From: JBHPGW01 sp042569785
Lineage (GTDB): Bacteria; Planctomycetota; Phycisphaerae; Sedimentisphaerales; Anaerobacaceae
Length of the DNA: 64,000 bases
Assembly: GCA_042569785.1 (NCBI GenBank)
Contig: JBHPGW010000005.1
Coordinates: 1-64,000, forward strand
Reading direction: 5' to 3'
Shown here: one piece after another, positions 23,338 through 31,314 of the stretch
How the letters are laid out: each line of letters opens with the position of its first letter
How positions within the stretch are numbered: position 1 is the stretch's first letter
Made by a program: the position numbers and the translations under genes
Notes under the pieces: generated by a model
Told to the model about the DNA's origin: nothing
The model's input: the letters and a program-made list of their open reading frames with translations, nothing else
The model's database searches: none

Positions 23338-23997
23338 TCACCCCACGTCACTAACATTTAACTCCGAAGCCAGAAGATTTAATTGGATATCTGGATCAAT
23401 TGGTAATAGGCGTAAGTACTTTGTGAATTGAGCAAGCATGAAGCCGGCTGCTATGTTGGCACAGTATATGGTTGTTTTGGCAGTACAAGGGCCCGTGTGA
23501 GCTTGCTGGGCGGTGAATAGGGTCTGAGGGTAGTGTTGGCGGCTTGGTTCATCACAGGCGGTTATAACTCGCAAAACTTCTGCTGACATTCTACCATCTA
23601 CGAAGAAGTTGGCCTTATCTTTCACAGCATCCCATATGTGCTTTCTAGCGACAATTGAATCCACACAGCAAAATACCGTATTGCCCAGAGGTATTGACCG
23701 TTTGAATTTATCCAGCACGATCTCAACTTGCAGCTCGTGATTGATCTCTCGGCAGAACTCGGCTGTTACGTCAACCTTGGGGCGTTTTAGGTCTTTGTGC
23801 ATATAACCTTGTGTTGCCAGGTTACTGATATCCACGTGATCAAAGTCGATAAGTTGTAAAACAGGTATGCCGATTGCGGTTAGTTGGATTGCAACCTGTC
23901 TGCCAATGGCTCCTATGCCAATCACTGTAGCCTTGCAATCTAGTATTCGCTGTCTTGGTACAATATCAGCTTGTCTTGAGTATCTTTCACTGCTCAT
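23338..23997 (-). CDS. E1-like ThiF-family activating enzyme
   Basis: The 219-residue protein has the ThiF/E1 adenylation fold: the opening 'RYSRQADIVP', nucleotide-binding 'GIGAIGRQ' (27-34), 'LIDFDHVDISNLATQ' (aspartates and Asn/Gln positions of the family) and 'VFCCVDS'. It would adenylate the C-terminus of the modifier encoded upstream. Candidate active-site cysteines include the CC pair and 'GPCTAK'. It is short for a canonical E1 and has no separate catalytic-Cys domain. Its ATG overlaps the JAMM gene by 11 bp with GAGG upstream. It is the last gene of the operon. Confidence 0.82.
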   Translation of the reverse strand: MSSERYSRQADIVPRQRILDCKATVIGIGAIGRQVAIQLTAIGIPVLQLIDFDHVDISNLATQGYMHKDLKRPKVDVTAEFCREINHELQVEIVLDKFKRSIPLGNTVFCCVDSIVARKHIWDAVKDKANFFVDGRMSAEVLRVITACDEPSRQHYPQTLFTAQQAHTGPCTAKTTIYCANIAAGFMLAQFTKYLRLLPIDPDIQLNLLASELNVSDVG

Positions 23998-24739
23998 ATG
24001 ACACCTCGCTTTCATCCCAGAAATCACTTCTTATTGACAGTTCTTCCATGAAATACTCTCGTTCCATAGGGTCCATAGAATCGATCTCAGAGAGTAAATC
24101 CTGATCTGTTAAGCTACCAAAATCTTCAAAGCCATCACTTCCAAAAACATCGGCTTCTTCAGTTTGCTTAATCCTTTTTGATTTGCCGGTGAGGTTGAAG
24201 ATCGTATCTTCGGTGACATTAGCCATGTATTGTTGCTGCCAAACCTCGAAGTCAGCGGCATCGAATTCGCAACTGTAATCGACACAGATGGGAATCTTTG
24301 CTTCTCCGCCTGGACCTGCGTTGAAACGCAGCCTTGCGAATGTGCTTCCTTCCTGGGCGACGATAGCCATGATAGACCAGTCGCATGAGCCGAACACTCG
24401 CTGGAATGTTGATTCGTCGGTACAACTTGGCTGTGGTGAATCGCCGGGATGTGTGTGGAGCCAAATGCGGGCGAATTGTTCAGGTTGCCGTCCTGCTTCT
24501 ACCTGGTCTTCGAAAAAGTCCGCAACCGCTTCATCATCAAATGAGACTGAGACGGCTGTTACTTTTTGTTTTACCAGGACAAAATCCGTTACAAGTAACA
24601 GATCATCAGCTTCGGTGATTCCAAAACCGCCAACTTCGTTATCGGTTATGTCACGCAGGAATACGAGTTTGGCCCAGGCTGTCGGGCTGAACCGCAGGCT
24701 TGGTTTCTGATGTTGTTGTGTCTTCTTCAAGTTCTTCAT
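23987..24739 (-). CDS. JAMM (JAB) metallopeptidase
   Basis: The 250-residue protein has the JAMM zinc motif: Glu35 ('NEVGGFG'), His95 and His97 ('WLHTHPGD'), Ser105 and Asp108 ('PSCTD'). Such enzymes trim or remove ubiquitin-like modifiers; here it could expose the modifier's glycine or reverse conjugation. The acidic C-terminal ~110 residues ('SLTDQDLLSEIDSMDPMERE') are an extension without known motif. Its ATG lies inside the E2-like gene, 89 bp overlap in another frame, with GAGG upstream. A longer frame upstream is a shadow of the cysteine-rich gene. Confidence 0.85.
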   Translation of the reverse strand: MKNLKKTQQHQKPSLRFSPTAWAKLVFLRDITDNEVGGFGITEADDLLLVTDFVLVKQKVTAVSVSFDDEAVADFFEDQVEAGRQPEQFARIWLHTHPGDSPQPSCTDESTFQRVFGSCDWSIMAIVAQEGSTFARLRFNAGPGGEAKIPICVDYSCEFDAADFEVWQQQYMANVTEDTIFNLTGKSKRIKQTEEADVFGSDGFEDFGSLTDQDLLSEIDSMDPMEREYFMEELSIRSDFWDESEVSYEQ

Positions 24740-25706
24740 TTTCTTGTTCCTCTCTCTGCTCTTGGCAGCTATTACATAAACCATCTTCATTAATACAATC
24801 TTTACAGAGCGTTTCTTCGCATTCTGTACATACCGCTGTACAGCTATTGCAAACAGGTTGATTGCAAGCTGGGCATTCATAGCTGCAACCCAGGCAAATC
24901 GTTGTGTCGCAAATCTGGCAATAGGTACTGCAACTGGAGCAGTAATCACGCTCGCAATCTTCACAATAGTAGCAATCATCGCCTGCAACCGTGTATCCAC
25001 AGTCATAGCAGGAAATACCTTCCCAGTCATCCAGTGATACATAAGGGCTGTCTGGATTGTAGGTTTGCAGAATCTGAACGATGATCGTAAAAAAATCGTT
25101 AAGCCTGCCTTGTTGAATTGCCTTGCGGATCGCAATGTAGCCATCGCCTTCACATAGCTTTTCATGGCTGACGTGTGGATGAGTTACATCGCAATCGCTG
25201 CCTGCCGGGTTTGGCTCAAGGGCTATGATCTTGTATGGGCTTTCAGTTGTGAGCTTTTTTATCTCGTTTAGAAATAGTCGAATTTCAAATGCTCCAAGCG
25301 TAATATCATCGAGCACTATTGATTCTGTTATTACCGAGATGGACTTTGCTTTGAGATCAAATTTTAGTTCGCCGAATTCCTGTTCAATCTGCAACAGTTC
25401 TGCAACCACATCGCCTAACTTGGGCAGTTTTATCTCGTCAGTATTGATGGTACTCTTGAACTGCTCAAGGTGGTGTGAAAAGTCGTTGAGATTTCTACTG
25501 ATCCTTGATCGTATCTTTTCAGCAGCTGGATACCAACACCTGTCAATGGCTCTTTGGAAGATGGGAGAGTTTTTGGTTACGTCAGAGCACTTGCAGCTGA
25601 AGTCTTCAAGCCGATGTTGTATCTTTAGTAGCCTTTCATGTTTAAGACTGTTTAGAGCCTGCAAGAGCAGGTTTGCCGCTCTTATATGTTTTTTGTACTT
25701 TTTCAT
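24651..25706 (-). CDS. E2-like conjugating enzyme fused to cysteine-rich zinc-binding tail
   Basis: The 351-residue protein has a helical N-terminus (1-115) and an E2/UBC-like domain (about 115-230). The latter includes 'HPHVSHEKLCEG' (177-187), matching the HPN...C region of E2 enzymes with Cys185 as candidate catalytic residue, then 'YNPDSPYVSLDDW', like the E2 helix pair and 'PNPxSP'. Residues 233-314 carry 21 cysteines in CxxC-type pairs, a tandem treble-clef/RING- or B-box-like array. This would join E2 and E3-like functions in one chain. Next gene (JAMM) starts within its 3' end. The E2 call rests on motif and operon context; the missing Asn of HPN is a caution. Confidence 0.68.
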   Translation of the reverse strand: MKKYKKHIRAANLLLQALNSLKHERLLKIQHRLEDFSCKCSDVTKNSPIFQRAIDRCWYPAAEKIRSRISRNLNDFSHHLEQFKSTINTDEIKLPKLGDVVAELLQIEQEFGELKFDLKAKSISVITESIVLDDITLGAFEIRLFLNEIKKLTTESPYKIIALEPNPAGSDCDVTHPHVSHEKLCEGDGYIAIRKAIQQGRLNDFFTIIVQILQTYNPDSPYVSLDDWEGISCYDCGYTVAGDDCYYCEDCERDYCSSCSTYCQICDTTICLGCSYECPACNQPVCNSCTAVCTECEETLCKDCINEDGLCNSCQEQREEQENEELEEDTTTSETKPAVQPDSLGQTRIPA

Positions 25707-25721
25707 AGATACTCCTTAATG

Positions 25722-25764
25722 AAAAAAAGGCCTCTGCCTATAATTGAAAATAAGCAGAAGCCTT
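25722..25764 (-). terminator. Intrinsic terminator/attenuator between modifier and E2 genes
   Basis: On the minus strand AAGGCTTCTGC (25764-25754) pairs with GCAGAGGCCTT (25737-25727) through 11 positions, one of them G-U, across a 16-base loop, and is followed by TTTTT. It lies between the stop of the ubiquitin-like gene and the ribosome site of the E2-like gene. Partial read-through would give much more modifier than enzyme. Confidence 0.8.
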
Positions 25765-25790
25765 ATGGTTAATGTTTACGAGCAAACAGC

Positions 25791-26015
25791 TCAGTAAGCC
25801 GCTCCATCTATCTTGGTTGGCGTTACTGTTACCCTGTCGTTTTCCTTTAGCACATAGTCCTTCGGGACTGGCTGGCGATTTACACGGATCAAATAATCTG
25901 CCGCTTCATCGTGAGGCATCTTTTGCTTGAAAAGCTTTTCGATACTTGTGCCCTCTTCGACGTTAATAAAATCTGCAAATCCGCCACCATTGTTATTTAT
26001 GTACATTATTTTCAT
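25791..26015 (-). CDS. Ubiquitin-like (beta-grasp, MoaD/ThiS-type) modifier
   Basis: The 74-residue protein has beta-grasp order: strand 'KIMYINNN', strand 'FADFINVEEGTSI', helix 'EKLFKQKM', strands 'YLIRVNRQPVP' and 'DRVTVTPTKI'. The phrase 'V.RQPVPKDYVLKENDRVTVTP' is typical of ThiS/MoaD-like proteins. The C-terminus ends DGAAY rather than GG, so Gly71 would be exposed only after removal of three residues, perhaps by the JAMM enzyme. AAAGG lies just upstream of the ATG. With the E2-, JAMM- and E1-like genes below, it should be the conjugated modifier. Confidence 0.78.
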   Translation of the reverse strand: MKIMYINNNGGGFADFINVEEGTSIEKLFKQKMPHDEAADYLIRVNRQPVPKDYVLKENDRVTVTPTKIDGAAY

Positions 26016-26084
26016 GTTTTTTCCTTTCGGTAAAGTGTTAATATTTTGAAATTTACTTGTGACTACAATCTACTGATTCTTTTA

Positions 26085-26126
26085 TCAAGGTGGACTGCGC
26101 GCAGCGGTACCACTATAATTTTGCAT
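26085..26126 (-). other. Possible 13-residue leader peptide
   Basis: An ATG with a good AAGGA site opens a 13-codon frame (MQNYSGTAARSPP) between the DUF2958 gene and the modifier gene. It may be a translated leader, a truncated gene or chance. The inverted word GCGCGC within it could add structure. Low confidence. Confidence 0.25.
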
Positions 26127-26165
26127 GGGTTTTCCTTTCTGAATTGAATATTGAAGTGTGTTTAG

Positions 26166-26474
26166 TTAATCTTTAAACATTTCCGGTACTATCTCTTGGA
26201 GCATTTTCGGGCTCCAATATAAGTCACGCTCAATGGGCAGTCCCATCATTCCTCTTACACTTTGGAGTTCTCTCAGGCTGAAATAGCCCAGTTCTTTTTC
26301 ATGACCTTCTACCAGGCCAAAGAATGTATCATCGCCATCGAATTCTGTAGCGTACCATGTCCAGTTGGCGTCTGGGGTGAAGAATTTTACATGTGCGATT
26401 GCTTTGCCACCTTTGTCTTCCTGAGAATATAATGGCGGCAGTTTTGTTTTGACTTCTTTGGTTACAAGTTTCAT
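26166..26474 (-). CDS. DUF2958 protein
   Basis: The 102-residue protein matches DUF2958 over its whole length: 'LPPLYSQEDKG', 'VKFFTPDANWTWYATEFDGDD', 'FFGLVEGHEKELGYFSL' and 'GLPIERDLYW' are family hallmarks. These proteins are common on plasmids and conjugative elements. They have no established function. AAAGG lies upstream of the ATG. Position just upstream of the modifier gene suggests co-transcription, but a 150-bp gap lies between. Confidence 0.88.
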   Translation of the reverse strand: MKLVTKEVKTKLPPLYSQEDKGGKAIAHVKFFTPDANWTWYATEFDGDDTFFGLVEGHEKELGYFSLRELQSVRGMMGLPIERDLYWSPKMLQEIVPEMFKD

Positions 26475-26551
26475 GATTGTTACCTACCTTTCGTTAAATG
26501 TGATGGAAAAATACCATCGTGGGTTAAATAAAAAAACAATTAGAAATGGTT

Positions 26552-26827
26552 TCAGCCGTAAATATCACTCACTGATGAGCTTTCTGGTTGACTTGGGTCC
26601 TTACGCTCGGTCAGGTGTTCAAATGCCTTCTGAAGAGCTAATATGGCTTTAGGGATGTCGTTTATACTCAGGCTGTTGGTGCCCTGCCATTGACCTGTCT
26701 TATCTTTGTACCTGACTTCAATTACAACTTTTGGCAATTGAATCGACTGACCGTTCTTTTGTATGGTGTTTCTAAATACAGCTGCTCTTACAGCACCTAT
26801 CTTGAAAACAGTTTCTGGTTTTGACAT
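26552..26827 (-). CDS. Small conserved protein of the 'IGAVRAAVF' type, unknown
   Basis: The 91-residue protein has an antiparallel sheet plus helix pattern: 'FKIGAVRAAVFRNT', 'PKVVIEVRYKDKTGQWQGT', 'INDIPKAILALQKAFEHL'. I have seen this pattern in short accessory proteins of many bacteria, sometimes compared with PC4-like single-strand DNA-binding proteins, but that link is only an impression. AGGAGG lies upstream. It may open the transcription unit that continues through DUF2958 to the modifier operon. Confidence 0.6.
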   Translation of the reverse strand: MSKPETVFKIGAVRAAVFRNTIQKNGQSIQLPKVVIEVRYKDKTGQWQGTNSLSINDIPKAILALQKAFEHLTERKDPSQPESSSVSDIYG

Positions 26828-27422
26828 TTTCCGCTTATTCCTCCTATCGATTGGTAAATACCAATCAGTACGATCGTAAAGTCGATAGACTTAATAAGCA
26901 TTTTGCTTGTGCAGTATATATAAGGCCGAGAGGAGGCGTTTTAAAAACGCGCCTGTAGTAAGCGTGTATTCAAACAACGTCGAAATCGAGGCCGAGTATT
27001 ATAATCTGCATAAAGCAAAAAAACCGTTGCTGTCAGCTAGGTTTATATCTGCTGGAACATAACGGCAGAAGAATATAGTGGTAGAATACGATATGAGTTG
27101 ATCGCCAGTAATGGCGGAAGTGATAAAGCGATAGCTAAGAAAGATATATTTGTGTTTTGGGGTATTTCGGGTGAAATACCTGTTCTCCAGCCCGGAAAAG
27201 GCTAAATTAAAGATCTTCGGAAATTCAGGTTTTTCAAAGCTATTGTGTTTCCTGGATAAGCTTTTGTGGTTGTGCAAGCTTTTTGTCAGGATGTATTAGT
27301 TTTGATGTTTTGAATTTTACTAATCTTCAAGTTCTATAAGTTTCGTAAGTTTATAAAGCTTTCTATCGGTTCGAAGGTCTCACTTTTCATGCTTCAATCG
27401 ACAGGTTTAAAAAGTCTGCTGA
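26828..27422. other. 595-bp gap without a convincing gene
   Basis: A minus-strand frame at 26999-27277 (92 codons) has no ribosome site or recognisable motif and I do not call it. A near-palindrome GGCGTTTTAAAAACGCGCC lies at about 26936-26954. The region probably holds the promoter of the minus-strand operon and the upstream control region of the second recombinase. Confidence 0.4.
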
Positions 27423-27423
27423 T

Positions 27424-27447
27424 TTCACATTAGGGCACGAATGTGAA
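27424..27447. repeat. Inverted repeat over the recombinase start (candidate core or operator site)
   Basis: TTCACATT (27424-27431) and AATGTGAA (27440-27447) form perfect 8-bp arms around an 8-bp spacer. The right arm covers the GTG start of the recombinase gene. Tyrosine recombinase core sites have short inverted arms with a 6-8 bp spacer, so this could be a crossover site; an autoregulatory operator is equally possible. Confidence 0.55.
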
Positions 27448-28168
27448 GAAAATGAGGCAAAACAACAACTTCTCCCGTATAAGAAAGTCGCCAAAAAAGG
27501 TAAAATCTTCAAATGTGAAATTATTGAAAAAATACCACAATTTCGGCGAGACTATACGGTATCTAACAATAAATGAATTAAAACAACTCTTCGATTGTAT
27601 TGACAATTATCACCATAAGCTGATGTTCCAGGTTGTCTATGAACTCGGCTGTAGAGTTGGCGAATTCGTAAGGATTCAGATCAAACATTTGAACTTTTCA
27701 AGAAGTACTGTTTTCTTCCCTGCTGAAAATACCAAAACCAAATATCCACGGACCAGCTATTTGCCAAAGGGTCTGATGAATGAGATCAAAAGCATTTTAA
27801 AACAAAAACAGATAATCAGTAAAAGAGAGGAAAATATTAGAAAGTCAGGAGCTTATCTGTTTCATCCTGGTCAAAGATGGAATCAGAGATATACAGAAAA
27901 TCGTATCCGACAGATATTTCAGCATTACGCAAAGATAGCGAAATTACAGACAGTATATGGAAAAGATACATGCGGGAGAAATCTGAAGATGTTTACCGTT
28001 CACTCCCTCAGGCATAGCCATGTAATGCATTATACCATTGATTACAAATTACCATTGCCGATTGTTCAAAAACAAGTTGGGCACAGAAGCCTGAAAACAA
28101 CTTCGATTTATTTGAAACCATCAACTGAAAAAATTGCAGAAGCATATGAAAAAGCAGTATTAGAATAG
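27443..28168 (+). CDS. Short tyrosine recombinase (Xer-like)
   Basis: The 241-residue protein is nearly all catalytic domain: Arg71 ('LGCRVGEF'), His187 and Arg190 ('HSLRHSH'), His214 ('GHRSLKTT') and Tyr223 ('IYLKP'). The N-terminal ~40 residues are basic and too short for a full core-binding domain, so it is smaller than XerC/D (about 300). Start is GTG at 27443, or ATG nine bases later. It sits at the right end of the presumed element and may resolve element dimers, invert DNA or mark a second integration module. Confidence 0.85.
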   Translation: MKKMRQNNNFSRIRKSPKKVKSSNVKLLKKYHNFGETIRYLTINELKQLFDCIDNYHHKLMFQVVYELGCRVGEFVRIQIKHLNFSRSTVFFPAENTKTKYPRTSYLPKGLMNEIKSILKQKQIISKREENIRKSGAYLFHPGQRWNQRYTENRIRQIFQHYAKIAKLQTVYGKDTCGRNLKMFTVHSLRHSHVMHYTIDYKLPLPIVQKQVGHRSLKTTSIYLKPSTEKIAEAYEKAVLE

Positions 28169-28340
28169 ATGGCAAGGATGTTGCATAATATGACAGCTCT
28201 CACCCCCGATTCAAGTTGTGCATATCACGTTAAATAATAGTTTAATCCGACATGTTGATTCAACTCAGATTTTTCTTGTAAATAAGGTGACCGGATATTA
28301 TCTTGAGATTATCAAATTTTATTAATAGAGGCCGTCCATA

Positions 28341-29870
28341 ATGATAATTAGATTAGAAGGCAATTTAAGGAAGTATGAGGAAGATTTTGTACATGTTGCT
28401 ATTTTGATGGGTATTGCCCTTGCAATAGGGATATACTTAATCACCACAACAGTCCTGATAGCGAAGGATGGAATCTTTTTTATTGAACAAGCTCGGCAGT
28501 TATCAACTAATCCATCCAGAGTCATAAGAATACATCCGCCAGGCTATCCTTTTCTTATATTTGCAGCGCACAAATTTATTAGTTTGTTCGGGGCCAGTTC
28601 ATCGTCACAAACATGGGCTTACATTGGCCAAAGTGTAAGTCTTTTGTGCAGAGTTCTTTCATTAATTCCATTATATTTTATTGGGAAGTTGCTTGTTGGA
28701 GCAAGAAATAGTTTTTGTGGGGTATTAATTTTAGTTATTTTGCCTTATCCTGCAGAGTTTGGAAGCGATGTTCTTCGTGATTGGCCTTACATTTTGTTTT
28801 TGAGCACATCGCTTTTATTTTTGTTTTTGGGCATCCGCTCGGGAAGGTGGTGGATGTTTGGACTTGCGGGGTTGGTATCAGGGGCTGGGCTTACAATCCG
28901 GATGGAATGTGGACAGGTAGCTATCTATGCAATTTTGTGGCTGGTAATCAGTTTATTCTTGCCAAAGAAAAATTTGAGTAGGCTTAAATCTGTATGCCTA
29001 ACGCTACTTCTTTTGATCTGTTTTGCAAGTCCTTCAATATCTTATATAAAGGCTAAGGGGAAGGTTTTGTCGCCTAAGCTCGAAAAGGTTCTTAATTATA
29101 ATATGGTAAGACAAACCGTTGAGGCCGAAAGCAATAGTTTGGGTGGTACTGAATCTGCGTCGGGTATGCCCTACCGAGTATTGCAAGGTTTTGTACGTCT
29201 CGGGCAGGAATTATGCGAGAACCTGATGTATTTTTTTGTATGGCCTTTGATAATTGGTCTTTATTGTAGCTTTCGTCATGTACGAAAGGTAGTCTCTACT
29301 GAAAGGCTTTTTATAGTTTTTCTAATAGTGCTGTATTTATTAATGCTGTTGTTGCTGTATATTAATTATGGTTATATCAGTAGAAGACATTGTATGCCGA
29401 TGGTCGTGTTTACGATCTTCTATATTCCGGTTGGCCTGAGGGTAATGGCTCGCGGATTAAGCAAGAAGCTATGCAAAAATAAATTGCTCGCTTACCGTAA
29501 TAGAAGACGCTTGTTTTTTGCGCTTGCTGGAATTGGGTTGGTTCTCTGCATTGGGAAATTTTCCAGGATAACTCCTTTGCGTCTGGATAAGCTTGGGTAT
29601 AAAGAGACAGCGGCATGGCTGAAAGCAAATACGACAGCTACGGACATTGTAGCGGTGCCTAAAGAGCGTATAGCTTTTTACGCGGATAGGAAGTGGGTGA
29701 AATCTGATGGGGATGTTATCAACAAAGATGTTAAGTACATAGTTCGTATAGTAGAAGTAGAAGAAGAAGGGGAAGGCTTGGAATTTGAGGCGGGGGTAGA
29801 AAAAGAGTATTCTGTATGGGTAGATAAAAGGCGTAAGAAGAAAAAGCTTGTGGTTTACAAGATGATGTGA
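28341..29870 (+). CDS. GT39/PMT-type membrane glycosyltransferase
   Basis: The 509-residue protein has about ten membrane helices. After the first helix comes the GT-C type loop 'AKDGIFFIEQARQL' with an acidic residue, followed by 'RIHPPGYPFLI', the HPPGYP signature of dolichyl/undecaprenyl-phosphate sugar transferases (PMT/ArnT-like). A basic C-terminal tail ends in the cytoplasm ('KRRKKKK'). It would move a sugar from a polyprenyl phosphate to a lipid or protein outside the membrane. It is the only plus-strand gene of the polysaccharide locus and faces the sugar-transferase operon tail to tail. Confidence 0.78.
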   Translation: MIIRLEGNLRKYEEDFVHVAILMGIALAIGIYLITTTVLIAKDGIFFIEQARQLSTNPSRVIRIHPPGYPFLIFAAHKFISLFGASSSSQTWAYIGQSVSLLCRVLSLIPLYFIGKLLVGARNSFCGVLILVILPYPAEFGSDVLRDWPYILFLSTSLLFLFLGIRSGRWWMFGLAGLVSGAGLTIRMECGQVAIYAILWLVISLFLPKKNLSRLKSVCLTLLLLICFASPSISYIKAKGKVLSPKLEKVLNYNMVRQTVEAESNSLGGTESASGMPYRVLQGFVRLGQELCENLMYFFVWPLIIGLYCSFRHVRKVVSTERLFIVFLIVLYLLMLLLLYINYGYISRRHCMPMVVFTIFYIPVGLRVMARGLSKKLCKNKLLAYRNRRRLFFALAGIGLVLCIGKFSRITPLRLDKLGYKETAAWLKANTTATDIVAVPKERIAFYADRKWVKSDGDVINKDVKYIVRIVEVEEEGEGLEFEAGVEKEYSVWVDKRRKKKKLVVYKMM

Positions 29871-29889
29871 TCAAAAAAACCGGGCAAAG

Positions 29890-31167
29890 TTAAGTTCCCT
29901 TTTTAAACAAAACAACCGGAACAGTTTTTAAAAGTATATATAAGTTCAACTGCAAAGATCTTCTCTGTATATACAGGTAATCGTATCGTATTTTATGCCT
30001 TGGATGTAAATCGTAATAACTTTGTACTTGTGCAAGACCTGTGAGCCCGGGTTTGATGGCGAGCCTTAGGCCTTGTAAAGCTTTATGGGCATCAACACGA
30101 GGAAGATTTTCCGGTCTGGGGCCCACTAAACTCATTTCACCTTTCAAGATATTTATTAGCTGAGGAAACTCATCAAATCTTAAACTTCTTAATAATTTTC
30201 CGACTTTTGTAACACGAGGATCGTCTTCAATAGCTGGCATCATTCCTGATGTTTTTTCCGCATCTTCTACCATTGTTCTGAACTTGTACAGCGTGAATAC
30301 TTTTCCATCTTTGCCAACCCTTTTCTGCTTATAGAAAACTGGGCCTGGAGATGATAGTCTTACAAGTATCGCTATCAGAAACAGCAAAGGAGAAATAACA
30401 ATAAGCATAACAAGGCATACAACTGTATCCATAATTTTGATTAGAGACTCCTCTGTTTCTGTTTTTTTTCCGAGACAAGTAGCAAGAAAATGAACTGTAC
30501 TATTTTTGTCATTTAGACTTTTAGAAAGAATCTCTCCGTAAATGTCCGGCACAAAAAAAATCTCCGTTCGCAGCTTTTGCAGGAGGTATATCAGCAAATT
30601 AAAATTCTTATCATCATGAATTCGCTTACATATTATTATCTCGTCAATGTCCTTAAGCCTAATTAAGTCTTCAACATTTTCCACTTGGATTTTTTCTACG
30701 TATTTACTGTGATTCAAAAAAACATCGTGGCTTTCTTTTCCAATGAAGACAACTTTTCTCTTAACTATGCCTGCAAATCGTAAAGTCAGAGCGGTAACTG
30801 AAAAAATCATCAATAAAGCTATAGGAAAAGCTATGGCAAAAATGCTGGTAGGGAAATCTGACCATTTGATTCTGAAAACATAAACAAGAGCAATCGCTAA
30901 AAGCGTCCCCACAAGTAAGCCATTGAATATTTTTTGAAATACTTCCCAATATGAACAAAATCTTTTCTTGAATACCTGCATGAAGACAAGAGATGACATA
31001 TAGATAAAAGTAATGAATGGGAAATTATCTTTATACGGCTGGAAATTCAGTTCTGGTATATCGAAGCCATATCTAATTGCAAAAGACAGGAGAAATGCCA
31101 GGTTTATCAAGAAGGCGTCGGCAACTAGAAGGAAAATTTTGAAAATTATTCTTTTACAAACTGTCAT
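29890..31167 (-). CDS. Polyprenyl-phosphate sugar-1-phosphate transferase (priming enzyme)
   Basis: The 425-residue protein has four N-terminal membrane helices, a central nucleotide-binding-like region ('RKVVFIGKESHDVF'), a fifth helix and a C-terminal bacterial sugar transferase domain. That domain has 'LSSPGPVFYKQKRVGKDGK', 'LYKFRTM', 'LRSLRFDEFPQLINILKGEMSLVGPRP' and the closing 'PGLTGLAQV'. This is the WbaP/WcaJ-type architecture that links the first sugar phosphate to undecaprenyl phosphate. It is the last gene of the FucNAc group, 147 bp below the WbuB-like gene. Confidence 0.9.
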   Translation of the reverse strand: MTVCKRIIFKIFLLVADAFLINLAFLLSFAIRYGFDIPELNFQPYKDNFPFITFIYMSSLVFMQVFKKRFCSYWEVFQKIFNGLLVGTLLAIALVYVFRIKWSDFPTSIFAIAFPIALLMIFSVTALTLRFAGIVKRKVVFIGKESHDVFLNHSKYVEKIQVENVEDLIRLKDIDEIIICKRIHDDKNFNLLIYLLQKLRTEIFFVPDIYGEILSKSLNDKNSTVHFLATCLGKKTETEESLIKIMDTVVCLVMLIVISPLLFLIAILVRLSSPGPVFYKQKRVGKDGKVFTLYKFRTMVEDAEKTSGMMPAIEDDPRVTKVGKLLRSLRFDEFPQLINILKGEMSLVGPRPENLPRVDAHKALQGLRLAIKPGLTGLAQVQSYYDLHPRHKIRYDYLYIQRRSLQLNLYILLKTVPVVLFKKGT

Positions 31168-31314
31168 CTTCTTTAATTACCTGACAAAGTTAGTATAACC
31201 CAAGAAACAAATATCGTATTTGAAACAATTAGTTTATAACATGAGAGTAAACAATGCAAGCCGAATATACGTCCTCATTTGGCTGAGCTTTTCCGGGCGA
31301 TTGTAATTAAATAG

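Larger units (their letters stand above)
2656..28168. mobile_element. Putative integrative, plasmid-like element in tRNA-Phe
   Basis: Bounds are approximate. The left end is set by tRNA-Phe and its adjacent integrase; the right end is placed after a second tyrosine recombinase, just before the polysaccharide locus. The content fits a replicating integrative element: excisionase-like HTH, DNA translocase, RuvB-like ATPase, Orc1/Cdc6-type initiator with iterons, DUF2958 and defence-like cargo. I did not find a direct repeat of the tRNA 3' end, so the right attachment site is unproven. The element could end earlier, extend further, or be two elements in tandem. No relaxase, type IV secretion ATPase or phage structural gene is recognisable. 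Confidence 0.55.

Noticed and set aside
24740..25165. Upstream extension of the JAMM gene frame
   Set aside because: It is a shadow of the cysteine codons of the E2-like gene; the ATG at 24739 has a ribosome site.
26999..27277. 92-codon minus-strand frame in the intergenic gap
   Set aside because: No ribosome site, no recognisable motif, and composition like non-coding DNA.
27620..28168. Second recombinase as an integron integrase
   Set aside because: No integron-specific insert between the catalytic motifs and no attC-like array nearby.
28205..28222. A 'GATTCAAGT' word resembling the tRNA-Phe T-arm, as a possible right attachment site
   Set aside because: Only about nine bases agree and the acceptor-stem part does not follow; this is within chance.
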